Assembly (NCBI RefSeq): GCF_008795955.1
Contig: NZ_VMHN01000002.1
Coordinates: 806,001 to 870,000 of the forward strand
Source of the DNA: Marinobacter denitrificans
Lineage (GTDB): Bacteria > Pseudomonadota > Gammaproteobacteria > Pseudomonadales > Oleiphilaceae
DNA: 64,000 bases
Direction of reading: 5' to 3'
Shown here piece after piece: positions 43,877 to 52,225 of the stretch (positions are counted from its first letter, which is position 1; each line of letters starts with the position of its first letter). The notes under the pieces were generated by a model. That model made no database searches. It saw only the letters and a program-made list of their open reading frames with translations, and was not told the DNA's origin. Made by a program: the position numbers and the translations under genes.

Positions 43877-44260
43877 ATGAACACTGAGCCCAGAATCATC
43901 CTACTTGCGCACGGAAGCAGCGACCAACGCTGGTGCCAGACCTTTGAAAAGCTCGCTACGCCGACGCTGGAATCCGTAGCCGGCTCGCGCATTGCTTACA
44001 TGGAATTGGCGGAGCCCTCACTGGAAACCATTATTTCCGAAGGCAGGAAAGACGGTATCGATACATTTACCATAATTCCACTGTTCCTGGCCGCAGGCCG
44101 CCACCTCAGAAAAGACGTACCAGGTATGATAGAAGAGCTCCAGGCCACCCATAATGTCACCATTACCCTGGCCCCACCGATCGGGGAAAACCCGCAGTTG
44201 GGCAACGCAATCCGTGATGTCGTGAACCAGGAGCTTGAACGGCAGAAGCAGCCCGCATAA
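43877..44260 (+). CDS. CbiX/SirB-like sirohydrochlorin chelatase domain protein
   Basis: A 127-residue single-domain class II chelatase. Both family histidines are visible: LLAHGSSD at the N-terminus and PLFLAAGRHLRKDVP in the middle; the latter is the metal-inserting site. Such short forms insert Co or Fe (or Ni) into sirohydrochlorin as homodimers; which metal cannot be told, and no cobalamin or sirohaem genes lie nearby. Start set at 43877 with AGGAGA upstream; the frame is open from a TTG at 43856. Confidence 0.87.
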   Translation: MNTEPRIILLAHGSSDQRWCQTFEKLATPTLESVAGSRIAYMELAEPSLETIISEGRKDGIDTFTIIPLFLAAGRHLRKDVPGMIEELQATHNVTITLAPPIGENPQLGNAIRDVVNQELERQKQPA

Positions 44261-44324
44261 AAATCAATGCTGAAGCTCTCCCTCATACACAGGCACCGGC
44301 AGTTCAGGAAAGGAGTGGATGATC

Positions 44325-45233
44325 ATGGAAAAACGGATTCTGATTACCGGAGGCACCGGATTCATTGGCCAGTCCCTGTGCCAGAAACTGATTGCCGATG
44401 GGCACACTCTTACCGTTCTGAGCCGGCAGTCGACGCACAACGTTCAGGCCGTGTGTGGCCGGGTGGACGCCGTTACCAGCCTCGACCAGCTGCGGGGAAA
44501 CGAAGGTTTTGAGGCCGTTATCAACCTTGCCGGAGAAGGCATAGCTGATAAACGATGGTCGGAAGCGCGCAAGCAGGACCTCAGGGACAGCCGCATAGCC
44601 CTTACTGACCAGCTCGTTGAGGTTATAAGAAGCTGGAAAATGCTTCCGGCTGTGCTGGTATCGGGTTCGGCCGTGGGATTCTACGGTGATCAGGGCAGCA
44701 ACCATCAGGTCACCGAAGACACGCCGCCCCACGATGAATTTACCCACCGGCTGTGCAGCGACTGGGAACAGGCCGCCCTGCGACTGGAACCTGCCGGAGT
44801 GAGAGTATGCCTTTCGCGCACCGGCGTTGTTGCCGGGCCGGGAGGAGGGTTTCTGCAGCGTATGTTGCCGCCATTCAAGCTTGGACTGGGAGGTCGGCTT
44901 GGCAGCGGTGTGCAGTATATGCCGTGGGTGCATCGTGAGGACGTGGTCGCAGCCCTGCTCTGGATGATGGAAACGGATACCGCCGGCGGCGCTTACAATG
45001 TGGTTAGCCCCAACCCGGTAACCAATCGGCAGTTCACCAAGTGCCTTGCCGGCGTTCTTGGCCGACCGGCGATTTTCCCCGTGCCGGCACCGGTGCTGAA
45101 AATCGCCCTGGGAGAAATGTCCCGGCTGCTGCTGACCGGGCAGATGGCGATACCCGCTCGGCTCCAGGCCGGAGGATTCAAGTTCCGCTTCCCCGATCTC
45201 GGCCCCGCCCTTGCCGATGCAACAAGATACTGA
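44325..45233 (+). CDS. TIGR01777-family NAD-dependent epimerase (YfcH-like)
   Basis: A 302-residue extended SDR. It has the Rossmann motif ILITGGTGFIGQSLCQKL, NLAGEGIADKRWSEARKQDLRDSR (diagnostic of TIGR01777), the SGSAVGFYGDQG block with the active-site Tyr, the LSRTGVVAGPGGGFLQRMLPPFKLGLGGRLGSGVQYMPWVH stretch and the DUF1731 C-terminal part (GRPAIFPVPAPVLKIALGEMS). Substrate unknown; related proteins affect division or stress resistance. Start 44325 has AGGAG at 9 nt; an upstream ATG at 44319 is too close. Confidence 0.92.
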   Translation: MEKRILITGGTGFIGQSLCQKLIADGHTLTVLSRQSTHNVQAVCGRVDAVTSLDQLRGNEGFEAVINLAGEGIADKRWSEARKQDLRDSRIALTDQLVEVIRSWKMLPAVLVSGSAVGFYGDQGSNHQVTEDTPPHDEFTHRLCSDWEQAALRLEPAGVRVCLSRTGVVAGPGGGFLQRMLPPFKLGLGGRLGSGVQYMPWVHREDVVAALLWMMETDTAGGAYNVVSPNPVTNRQFTKCLAGVLGRPAIFPVPAPVLKIALGEMSRLLLTGQMAIPARLQAGGFKFRFPDLGPALADATRY

Positions 45234-45242
45234 GGTCGCCGA

Positions 45243-45797
45243 ATGAGGTTGTCTTTGTTGACAGCCGGTCTTTCCGGCCTGTTTGTCCTCACCCTTGCGA
45301 CCCCCGCCCCAGGGGCAGAACAGAGTTATGAGTCCTGCAGCCAGATAACCGGCGAGTATGTAACGGTTCTGCAGCTAGCGGCCCGTGGATTATCCGGCGA
45401 CGTCCTGAAAACCACGCTGCCAGGGCTCAGTGCGGAGGCAGAACAGCGAATCGATGCTCTGCTCAGGATGGTAGAGGCTGACGGGCTCGCAGAAACCTAT
45501 TCCACGGTGAATTCTGAATACGCCCGCTGTGCCACCCGGGTTTTCAAGTCGCATGGGTTGCCGAAGCGGCTTTCGAGAGAGGCTCACTTTCACTTCTGCG
45601 CAGGCGAGAACAAAGTCCGGTATGAAGTATTGCTGGCAGCATTGGTTGGCGCGCAGAAGGACAAGGTGCTGAGTCAGTTGCAGCCCCAACACCGTCAAGC
45701 CGGCGCAGCAATTTTCCGGCTTTATGAATCCCAGGGCGAGCTTGCAGTGTTCGACAACCTGGGTTCGGAACTCAAATATTGCCTCAACGGGCACTGA
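45243..45797 (+). CDS. Exported protein of unknown function with four cysteines
   Basis: I do not recognise a family. The 184-residue product has a Sec signal peptide (LSLLTAGLSGLFVLTLATPAPGA, cleavage near residue 25) and a helical mature part with four cysteines (YESCSQITGEY, YARCATRVF, HFCAGENKV, KYCLNGH) that could form two disulfides in the periplasm. It starts 9 bp after the epimerase stop with GAGG-like spacing, so the two are probably cotranscribed. Confidence 0.8.
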   Translation: MRLSLLTAGLSGLFVLTLATPAPGAEQSYESCSQITGEYVTVLQLAARGLSGDVLKTTLPGLSAEAEQRIDALLRMVEADGLAETYSTVNSEYARCATRVFKSHGLPKRLSREAHFHFCAGENKVRYEVLLAALVGAQKDKVLSQLQPQHRQAGAAIFRLYESQGELAVFDNLGSELKYCLNGH

Positions 45798-45817
45798 CAG
45801 TTTTTTCAAAAAACCGT

Positions 45818-45846
45818 TTGACAGCCCGGAACTCCTTACTTAATAT
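45818..45846 (+). promoter_or_regulatory. tRNA-Glu promoter
   Basis: Consensus TTGACA (45818-45823), a 17-bp spacer and TAATAT (45841-45846), followed by a G+C-rich discriminator (GCGCC) typical of stringently controlled stable RNA promoters. The tRNA begins 39 bp after the -10 box. Confidence 0.8.
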
Positions 45847-45884
45847 ACGCGCCACCTCGACGAGGCAAGGTTTTGAAGCGATGC

Positions 45885-45960
45885 GTCCCCTTCGTCTAGT
45901 GGCCTAGGACTCCGCCCTTTCACGGCGGCAACAGGGGTTCGAACCCCCTAGGGGACGCCA
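45885..45960 (+). tRNA. tRNA-Glu(TTC)
   Basis: A cloverleaf with acceptor GTCCCCT/AGGGGAC, anticodon loop CCTTTCACG (anticodon TTC), T-loop GTTCGAACC and encoded GCCA. It is a single tRNA outside an rRNA operon. Confidence 0.95.
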
Positions 45961-45977
45961 ACTTTTCACCTTTTTCG

Positions 45978-46139
45978 TTAGTGCTTGTGACCGTTCTGAG
46001 CTGAAGGTTCAGAATGCCTTCCATGGTCGCCAAGCTGATGCTTTGAATCCTTGAATACGAAAATCCCCACACCGACAAAGAACCCCACCATAAGTAAAAC
46101 GGTTACGATGCCTGCGATTACAACTGCGTCGGTATACAT
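45978..46139 (-). CDS. Small membrane protein (53 aa) with histidine-rich tail
   Basis: An ATG at 46139 opens a 53-codon frame ending TAA at 45978. AGGAG lies 9-10 nt upstream. The peptide has one membrane helix (VVIAGIVTVLLMVGFFVGVGIFVF, about residues 6-29), then a polar tail with five histidines ending NGHKH. It resembles small subunits of terminal oxidases such as CcoQ/CcoS in plan, but the sequence alone does not assign it. An Anr/FNR-type box (TTGACTCAGATCAA) lies 66-79 bp upstream, suggesting expression under low oxygen. Its stop is 17 bp beyond the end of tRNA-Glu on the opposite strand. Confidence 0.72.
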   Translation of the reverse strand: MYTDAVVIAGIVTVLLMVGFFVGVGIFVFKDSKHQLGDHGRHSEPSAQNGHKH

Positions 46140-46176
46140 AGTCACATTCTCCTGACAAACCTGATTAACTATGCCC

Positions 46177-46182
46177 AGATTA
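46177..46182 (-). promoter_or_regulatory. Possible -10 box of the small membrane protein gene
   Basis: TAATCT on the minus strand lies 32 bp from the centre of the Anr/FNR-type box, the spacing of a class II activated promoter (site at -41.5). The match to TATAAT is only 3 of 6. Confidence 0.35.
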
Positions 46183-46204
46183 CCCCTGCCACCCGTGCCA
46201 CATA

Positions 46205-46218
46205 TTGATCTGAGTCAA
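46205..46218. promoter_or_regulatory. Anr/FNR-type binding site
   Basis: TTGATCTGAGTCAA fits TTGAT-N4-(A/G)TCAA, the Fnr/Anr consensus, with one change from the E. coli dyad. It lies 66-79 bp upstream of the minus-strand small membrane protein and 166 bp upstream of the plus-strand GGDEF-EAL gene. Confidence 0.6.
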
Positions 46219-46383
46219 TGGCACTACCGGCGACACATCCGCTAAAACCCTGAACCGGGACACATTTCTTTCGGTTTTTCCTGTATTTGCGAGGCATTTC
46301 CGAGAAACTGCTGCTATAGTCCTGAGAACACAGTCTGACCATTTGCAACCAAACGTCCCCAGGGCGGCCGAAGTATATAGGAC

Positions 46384-48798
46384 ATGCAAAAACTTTTGAC
46401 TCGCCTGCAACGATTTAGAACCGGGTCGCCGCTGTCCTTCCGGCTGCTTGCGTATATCCTGCTGTTCAGCTCCCTGTTCACGCTGATTTCATCTGCGGCC
46501 CAGATTTATTCCGACTATCGCAAGGATCTTTCCCAGATTGACCGGCGCATGAAGGTCATCGAAACCGGTTATACCTCCAGCCTTGCCCGAAGCCTCTGGG
46601 CGCTCGATCAGAAACTGCTTCAAACCCAGCTTGAAGGCATACTGAGCCTTCCGGACATCGTCCATCTCCGGCTCAAGATCGAGCCCGATTCAGAACTGGT
46701 CATGGGCGACATCCCCCGTGACACCACAACCACCACCCACACCTTCGACCTGAGCCATCAGGGGGATGACATGTTCACCCTCGGCCAGCTGACCGTTACC
46801 GCCGATCTGAGACGGGTCTATTCGGACATGCGGCGCAAGGTTGTGGTGGTCCTGACGACCCAGTTTTTCAAAACGTTTTTTGTCTCGATACTGATCATCT
46901 GGATCTTCCAGTATTTTGTAGCCCGGCATCTCAGCACCATGGCCAATTATGCCCGCAACTTCTCCCTCAACAATCTCGCCCGGCCCCTGCAGCTGGACCG
47001 GCCGGATACGTCGCTGAATCGCAATGACGAACTGGCCCAGGTTACCGATGCCATCAACCAGATGCGGGAACGGCTGAACGACGATCTCGAACGGCAGGAA
47101 CGGGACGCGGAAGAAATCCGTAAATTCTCCAAGGCGATAGAACAGAGCCCCTCGTCGGTGCTTATCTGTGATCGGCAGTGGCGCATCGAGTTTGCAAACC
47201 AGAAGTTTACCCAGCTGACCGGTTACGATGCGGAAACAATCATTGGCAAACACCCTGGCGTACTTTCTGAGGAAGCTCACGCCCACCGCGAAAACCGGCA
47301 GTTGTGGCAGTCAATCCGGCTCCAGGTCCAGCGTGTCGGTGTCTGGCAGGGCGAAATTAACAGCGTTCGCAGGAACGGAGAACGATTCTGGGAACAACTG
47401 ATCGTCACCCCAATCAAGAATTCGAAAGGAGAGGCCACCAGCTACCTCATCCTCGGCGAGGACATCAGTATCCGCAAACGCTACGAACAACAGCTCCTGC
47501 GACAGGCAAACTACGACATCCTCACCGGCCTTCCCAACCGCATGCTGGCACTCGACCGGCTAAAACTGGCATTGGCCCAGGCACGGCGTGAGAGCTCCCT
47601 GGTCGGCGTGATGTTTCTTGACCTGGACAACTTCAAACACATCAACGACACCCTCGGACACGACGCCGGTGACAACCTGCTGATTGAAGCGGCAAGACGA
47701 ATTTCCAGCTGTCTTCGCGGCACCAGCACCGTTGCCCGGCTTGGCGGCGATGAGTTCCTGGTCATTCTGCCCGGCCTGACCGGGCCTGAAGCCACTTCTC
47801 AGGTCGCGGAACGTATTCTCAAGACTTTTGCCCCACCCTACCTGCTCAACGGTCAGGAAGTCTTTGTAACCACCAGTATTGGCATCGCCATATTCCCCAA
47901 TGATTCGGACAACAGCGGCACCCTGCTGCAGCATGCCGATGCGGCCATGTACCAGGCCAAGCACAAGGGCAAGAGCGCCTACGCACACTTCGCCCCGGAG
48001 ATGACCGAAGTCTCCCACGAACGACTGCAGATGGAATCATTGATGCGTCGGGCACTGGAACAGGAGGAATTCGAGCTGTACTACCAGCCGATTGTTCATA
48101 CCGATTCCGGCGAACTTTGCTCTGCAGAGGCGCTTCTACGCTGGAACAGTCCCGGCCTGGGTATGGTCATGCCCGACCGTTTTATCCCGCTGGCAGAAGA
48201 AACCGGCCTGATTACACCAATCGGCGAATGGGTTCTGCACGAAGCCTGCCTTGCAGCCATGCGCTGGAAGGAGACCACCGGCACCAGCATCGGCATATCG
48301 GTGAATGTCTCTCCTCGCCAGTTCCGGGATCCCGGGTTTATCTACACGGTCATGAATGCTCTGGAGACCAGCGGCCTGGAGCCCCAGCAGCTGGAACTGG
48401 AAATCACTGAACGCCTGATACTCGACAACACCATCGAAACGGCCGATATACTGCGCCAACTGGACCAATCGGGCATTCGCCTCTCAGTGGATGACTTTGG
48501 CACCGGTTACTCAGCACTCAGCTACCTGAAGAGCTACCCCTTTGATACCCTGAAAATCGACAAGTCTTTTATTCAGGATGTCATGAAAGAGCAGGACGAT
48601 GCAGCCCTGGTCAAAGCAATCATAAATATGGCCCACAGTCTTGGCCTGAGAGTAATTGCCGAGGGCGTCGAGGAAGAAGCCCAGACCCACTTCCTCCAGA
48701 AGGAAGGCTGCGACTACTCGCAGGGTTATTTCTACAGCCGCCCTTTACCAGAGCGAGACTTTCGGGATTGGCTCAGAACCAACCACCGCGTCCGCTGA
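46384..48798 (+). CDS. Membrane GGDEF-EAL c-di-GMP regulator with PAS domain
   Basis: An 804-residue inner-membrane protein. Helix 1 (about 18-40) and helix 2 (about 158-180) bracket a periplasmic sensor of about 115 residues; then a HAMP-like linker, a PAS domain with PAC (about 245-365: LICDRQWRIEFANQKFTQLTGYD...FWEQLIVTPIK), a GGDEF domain with intact GGDEF and LDLDNFKHINDTLGHDAGD, and an EAL domain with AEALLRW, NVSPRQF, DDFGTGYSALSYL and EGVEEE, which keeps the phosphodiesterase residues. The inhibitory site before GGDEF is RGTS instead of RxxD, so product inhibition is probably lost. Net activity unclear. Confidence 0.94.
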   Translation: MQKLLTRLQRFRTGSPLSFRLLAYILLFSSLFTLISSAAQIYSDYRKDLSQIDRRMKVIETGYTSSLARSLWALDQKLLQTQLEGILSLPDIVHLRLKIEPDSELVMGDIPRDTTTTTHTFDLSHQGDDMFTLGQLTVTADLRRVYSDMRRKVVVVLTTQFFKTFFVSILIIWIFQYFVARHLSTMANYARNFSLNNLARPLQLDRPDTSLNRNDELAQVTDAINQMRERLNDDLERQERDAEEIRKFSKAIEQSPSSVLICDRQWRIEFANQKFTQLTGYDAETIIGKHPGVLSEEAHAHRENRQLWQSIRLQVQRVGVWQGEINSVRRNGERFWEQLIVTPIKNSKGEATSYLILGEDISIRKRYEQQLLRQANYDILTGLPNRMLALDRLKLALAQARRESSLVGVMFLDLDNFKHINDTLGHDAGDNLLIEAARRISSCLRGTSTVARLGGDEFLVILPGLTGPEATSQVAERILKTFAPPYLLNGQEVFVTTSIGIAIFPNDSDNSGTLLQHADAAMYQAKHKGKSAYAHFAPEMTEVSHERLQMESLMRRALEQEEFELYYQPIVHTDSGELCSAEALLRWNSPGLGMVMPDRFIPLAEETGLITPIGEWVLHEACLAAMRWKETTGTSIGISVNVSPRQFRDPGFIYTVMNALETSGLEPQQLELEITERLILDNTIETADILRQLDQSGIRLSVDDFGTGYSALSYLKSYPFDTLKIDKSFIQDVMKEQDDAALVKAIINMAHSLGLRVIAEGVEEEAQTHFLQKEGCDYSQGYFYSRPLPERDFRDWLRTNHRVR

Positions 48799-48825
48799 GA
48801 AGCCACCGATTAAAACGGATTGGAA

Positions 48826-50022
48826 ATGGAAGGACCAATACTTGTCATCAATTGTGGCAGTTCATCACTCAAGATTGCCCTGTTTGACGAACACCTGAAC
48901 AAACTGGCCAGCGGTCTGGCTGAACGGCTCGGCAAAGACGATGCCTTTGCCACCGTGAAAGGCCGCAAGGAACGGATTGAACTGGCCGCCGGGGCCAACC
49001 ATCGGGATGCGCTGAAAGCACTGGTAGAGACCCTGCAGGACAGCGGACTGCTTGATGCCGCACCTGCGGCCGTCGGCCACCGTGTTGTCCACGGCGGCGA
49101 AACCTTTCGTGAGGCCGCCCTGATCAAGGACGACGTACTGGATGCCATAAAGGAATGCGCGGGTCTTGCGCCCCTTCACAATCCCGTTAACCTGGCCGGA
49201 ATTGAAGCGACCACTTCCCTCTTCCCTGACATCCCCCAGGTAGCGGTATTCGACACCGCCTTCCACCAGACCCTGCCTCAGCGAGCGTTTCTTTATGCCC
49301 TCCCCCTGCGTTTATACCGGGACTGGGGAGTCCGGCGTTACGGCTTCCATGGCACCAGTCATCAGTTCATGGCCAGTGAAGCCGCGCGGAGGCTGGGTAA
49401 AACGCCTGCCACCACCTCCATTATCTCGGCGCACCTTGGCAACGGATGCAGCATTACGGCCATTCGTGACGGTAACAGCGTTGATACCAGTATGGGGCTG
49501 ACTCCACTGGAAGGTCTTGTGATGGGCACCCGCAGTGGTGATGTAGACCCGGGCCTGTTCGATTTCCTTGCCAACAAGGGCGTGGACTCACAGGAGGTTC
49601 ACCGTTTGCTGAACAACGATAGCGGCCTGTTAGGGCTGTCCGGCCAGACCAACGACATGCGGTCCCTATGCGAGCTGGCAGACCATGGCCATGAGCCCTC
49701 ACAGACGGCCATTGATGTGTTCTGCTTCCGCCTGGCCCGCTATATAGGCGCCATGATGGCCTCCCTGGATCACCTGGACGCACTGGTATTTACGGGTGGG
49801 ATCGGCGAAAACAGCAGCCTGGTGCGAAAGAAAACACTGGGGCACCTGGGCTTGTTCGGCTTCACAATCGACAACGAACTGAACAACCACCACGGCAACA
49901 TCAGCGATGGCCAGATCGAGGGGGCCGACAGCCGGTTCCGTGTCATGGTCATACCCACCAATGAAGAACTGGTGATTGCCCGCGAAGCCCTGGCTTCAGT
50001 CCGGCCCGGAATGGTCGGCTAA
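48826..50022 (+). CDS. ackA: Acetate kinase
   Basis: Converts acetyl phosphate plus ADP to acetate plus ATP, or the reverse for acetate uptake. The 398-residue ASKHA-fold enzyme has ILVINCGSSSLK (phosphate-binding), VGHRVVHGGE, DTAFHQTLP, YGFHGTSHQF with the catalytic His, HLGNGCS and GTRSGDVDPG, and FTGGIGENS. Start at ATG 48826; an in-frame TTG at 48820 is an alternative. It is followed by pta 26 bp downstream, the usual ackA-pta operon. Confidence 0.97.
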   Translation: MEGPILVINCGSSSLKIALFDEHLNKLASGLAERLGKDDAFATVKGRKERIELAAGANHRDALKALVETLQDSGLLDAAPAAVGHRVVHGGETFREAALIKDDVLDAIKECAGLAPLHNPVNLAGIEATTSLFPDIPQVAVFDTAFHQTLPQRAFLYALPLRLYRDWGVRRYGFHGTSHQFMASEAARRLGKTPATTSIISAHLGNGCSITAIRDGNSVDTSMGLTPLEGLVMGTRSGDVDPGLFDFLANKGVDSQEVHRLLNNDSGLLGLSGQTNDMRSLCELADHGHEPSQTAIDVFCFRLARYIGAMMASLDHLDALVFTGGIGENSSLVRKKTLGHLGLFGFTIDNELNNHHGNISDGQIEGADSRFRVMVIPTNEELVIAREALASVRPGMVG

Positions 50023-50048
50023 TCACGAATCAACGCAGGGAGCCTGTC

Positions 50049-52202
50049 ATGGCAAAGAACCTTTATATTGCCCCAACTTCCATGAATTCCGGGCTGACGT
50101 CTGTATGCCTGGGGTTGCTCCGCGCCCTCGAACGGGTGGGTGTCAGCGTGGGGTTCTACAAGCCGTTTCGTCAGTCAGTGCATGAGGGCGAAGCTCATCA
50201 TAATCGTGGTGAAGATACGTCTGTAGCCTTTGTTCGCGCCCGCAGCCACCTTGAGCCTCCCGAGCCCATGAGCCTCAAGGAGGCGCAGAAGCTTCTCAAC
50301 ACCGGCAAGGCCGACCAACTGCTCGAAACCATTGTTGGCGAATATCAGAAGGTCGCCAAAACCGTTGATGTGGTCATCATCGAAGGCCTGGTTCCGGATC
50401 GCAGCGAAGCCTATATCGCAAGACTGAACGTGGAAGTTGCCCGTAACCTGGGTTCTGAAGTTGTTCTGGTAAGCACGCCCGGCAATACCGACCCGAAAAC
50501 CCTGGACGAAGAGCTGGATTTCTACGCCCGCCTGTTCTCAAGCCCGGGCGACCCGGAAGTCATTGGGGTGGTTCTCAATAAAGTGGGTGAGCCGGAAAAG
50601 TCCGAATTCACACCCCGGGTTAATTCCCGGGCCACAGAAGAAACCGTTGACTACGGCCAGGCCTGCAAGGTTTTCAGCCAGGGCCGCTACCGGCTGCTTG
50701 CTGTCATCCCCTGGCAACCGGAACTTCTGGCGCCGCGGGTATCAGACCTTGTCCGTGAAATGAATTCGGAAGTGCTCCACGAAGGCGAAATGCACACACG
50801 GCGGGTCCAGAAGGTAACGGTCAGTGCGCGTACCATCCGCAACATGGTGGACACACTCAAACCCGGAACACTTATGGTCACCCCTGGAGACCGTGAAGAC
50901 ATTATCGTGACCACCGCGGTTGCCGCCCTCAATGGCGTCCCCCTGGCGGGCATGATGCTTACCGGCGGGCTGATGCCCGACGACAGAGTGGTCGATCTTT
51001 GCCGCCGTGCTCTGGAAACCGGCCTTCCGGTGATGCGGGCTGAAACCAACACCTATGAAACCGCTCACCGGCTGGCCAACCTTTCGCCAGCTATCCCCGT
51101 GGACGATCCGGACCGGATCGAAAAGGCCATGGAGGCCGTCGCCACCCGCATCGACGCCGAATGGCTCAGAGAGCACCTGAAAGTGGACCGTCAAAGCAGG
51201 CTATCACCACCGGCTTTCCGTTACCTGCTGTCGGAGCGCGCCAGGGCTGCTGCCAAACGCATCGTGTTGCCTGAGGGCAATGAACCCCGCACGGTTCAGG
51301 CTGCGATTATCTGCCACCAACGAGGATTGGCCCACTGCATCATGCTGGGGGACCGTAACGATATCGCCAATGTCGCCCAGTCCCAGGGCCTTGAACTGCC
51401 CGAAGACATGGAAGTCATCGATCCGGCCGAGGTTCGCAAAGACTACATCGAGCCCATGGTGAAGCTCCGAAAGCACAAAGGGCTTGCTCCTGACATGGCC
51501 GAGGCGATGCTGGAAGACAATGTGGTTCTGGGCACCATGATGGTTGCCGAAGACAAGGCGGATGGTCTGGTCTCCGGTGCCGTCCATACCACCGCCAACA
51601 CCGTGCGCCCGGCAATGCAGCTTATCAAGACCCACGACCATGCCAAGGTTGTGTCGTCGGTTTTCTTCATGCTGCTGCCACAGCAGGTTGTGGTTTATGG
51701 GGACTGTGCCATCAATCCGGACCCGAACGCCGAAGAACTGGCGGATATAGCGATCCAGAGTGCCGGGTCAGCGGAAGCTTTCGGGATTGAGCCGGTGGTG
51801 GCAATGATCAGCTACAGCACCGGGGAGTCCGGCAGTGGCAAGGATGTGGATAAGGTGCGCGAAGCCACCAGAATTGCCAGGGAGAGGCGCCCTGACCTGC
51901 TGATTGACGGCCCCCTGCAGTACGACGCTGCCGCGATAGAGAGCGTTGCCAAAAGCAAGGCGCCGAACAGCAAGGTTGCCGGCAAGGCCACGGTGTTTAT
52001 CTTTCCGGATCTGAACACTGGTAATACAACCTACAAGGCCGTCCAGCGTAGTGCCAACGTGGTGAGTATCGGCCCGATGCTTCAGGGCCTGAGAAAACCG
52101 GTAAATGACCTTTCGCGGGGAGCGCTGGTGGAAGATATTGTCTTTACCATCGCCCTCACCGCAGTACAGGCCAAGCAGGTGGAGGACGCAGGGCTGATCT
52201 GA
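50049..52202 (+). CDS. pta: Phosphate acetyltransferase (long Pta)
   Basis: Interconverts acetyl-CoA and acetyl phosphate. At 717 residues it is the long form (E. coli 714): an N-terminal P-loop-like domain (YIAPTSMNSGLTSVCLGLLRAL), a middle DRTGG domain (about 220-335), and the C-terminal catalytic PTA domain (about 385-715) with RIVLPEGNEPRTVQAA, MVAEDKADGLVSGAVHTTANTVRPA and SYSTGESGSGKDVDKV. The GGGAG just upstream fits translation from 50049. It ends convergent to der with a 23-bp spacer. Confidence 0.97.
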   Translation: MAKNLYIAPTSMNSGLTSVCLGLLRALERVGVSVGFYKPFRQSVHEGEAHHNRGEDTSVAFVRARSHLEPPEPMSLKEAQKLLNTGKADQLLETIVGEYQKVAKTVDVVIIEGLVPDRSEAYIARLNVEVARNLGSEVVLVSTPGNTDPKTLDEELDFYARLFSSPGDPEVIGVVLNKVGEPEKSEFTPRVNSRATEETVDYGQACKVFSQGRYRLLAVIPWQPELLAPRVSDLVREMNSEVLHEGEMHTRRVQKVTVSARTIRNMVDTLKPGTLMVTPGDREDIIVTTAVAALNGVPLAGMMLTGGLMPDDRVVDLCRRALETGLPVMRAETNTYETAHRLANLSPAIPVDDPDRIEKAMEAVATRIDAEWLREHLKVDRQSRLSPPAFRYLLSERARAAAKRIVLPEGNEPRTVQAAIICHQRGLAHCIMLGDRNDIANVAQSQGLELPEDMEVIDPAEVRKDYIEPMVKLRKHKGLAPDMAEAMLEDNVVLGTMMVAEDKADGLVSGAVHTTANTVRPAMQLIKTHDHAKVVSSVFFMLLPQQVVVYGDCAINPDPNAEELADIAIQSAGSAEAFGIEPVVAMISYSTGESGSGKDVDKVREATRIARERRPDLLIDGPLQYDAAAIESVAKSKAPNSKVAGKATVFIFPDLNTGNTTYKAVQRSANVVSIGPMLQGLRKPVNDLSRGALVEDIVFTIALTAVQAKQVEDAGLI

Positions 52203-52225
52203 CGGTTAGCCCTGCCCTGGCAGGT

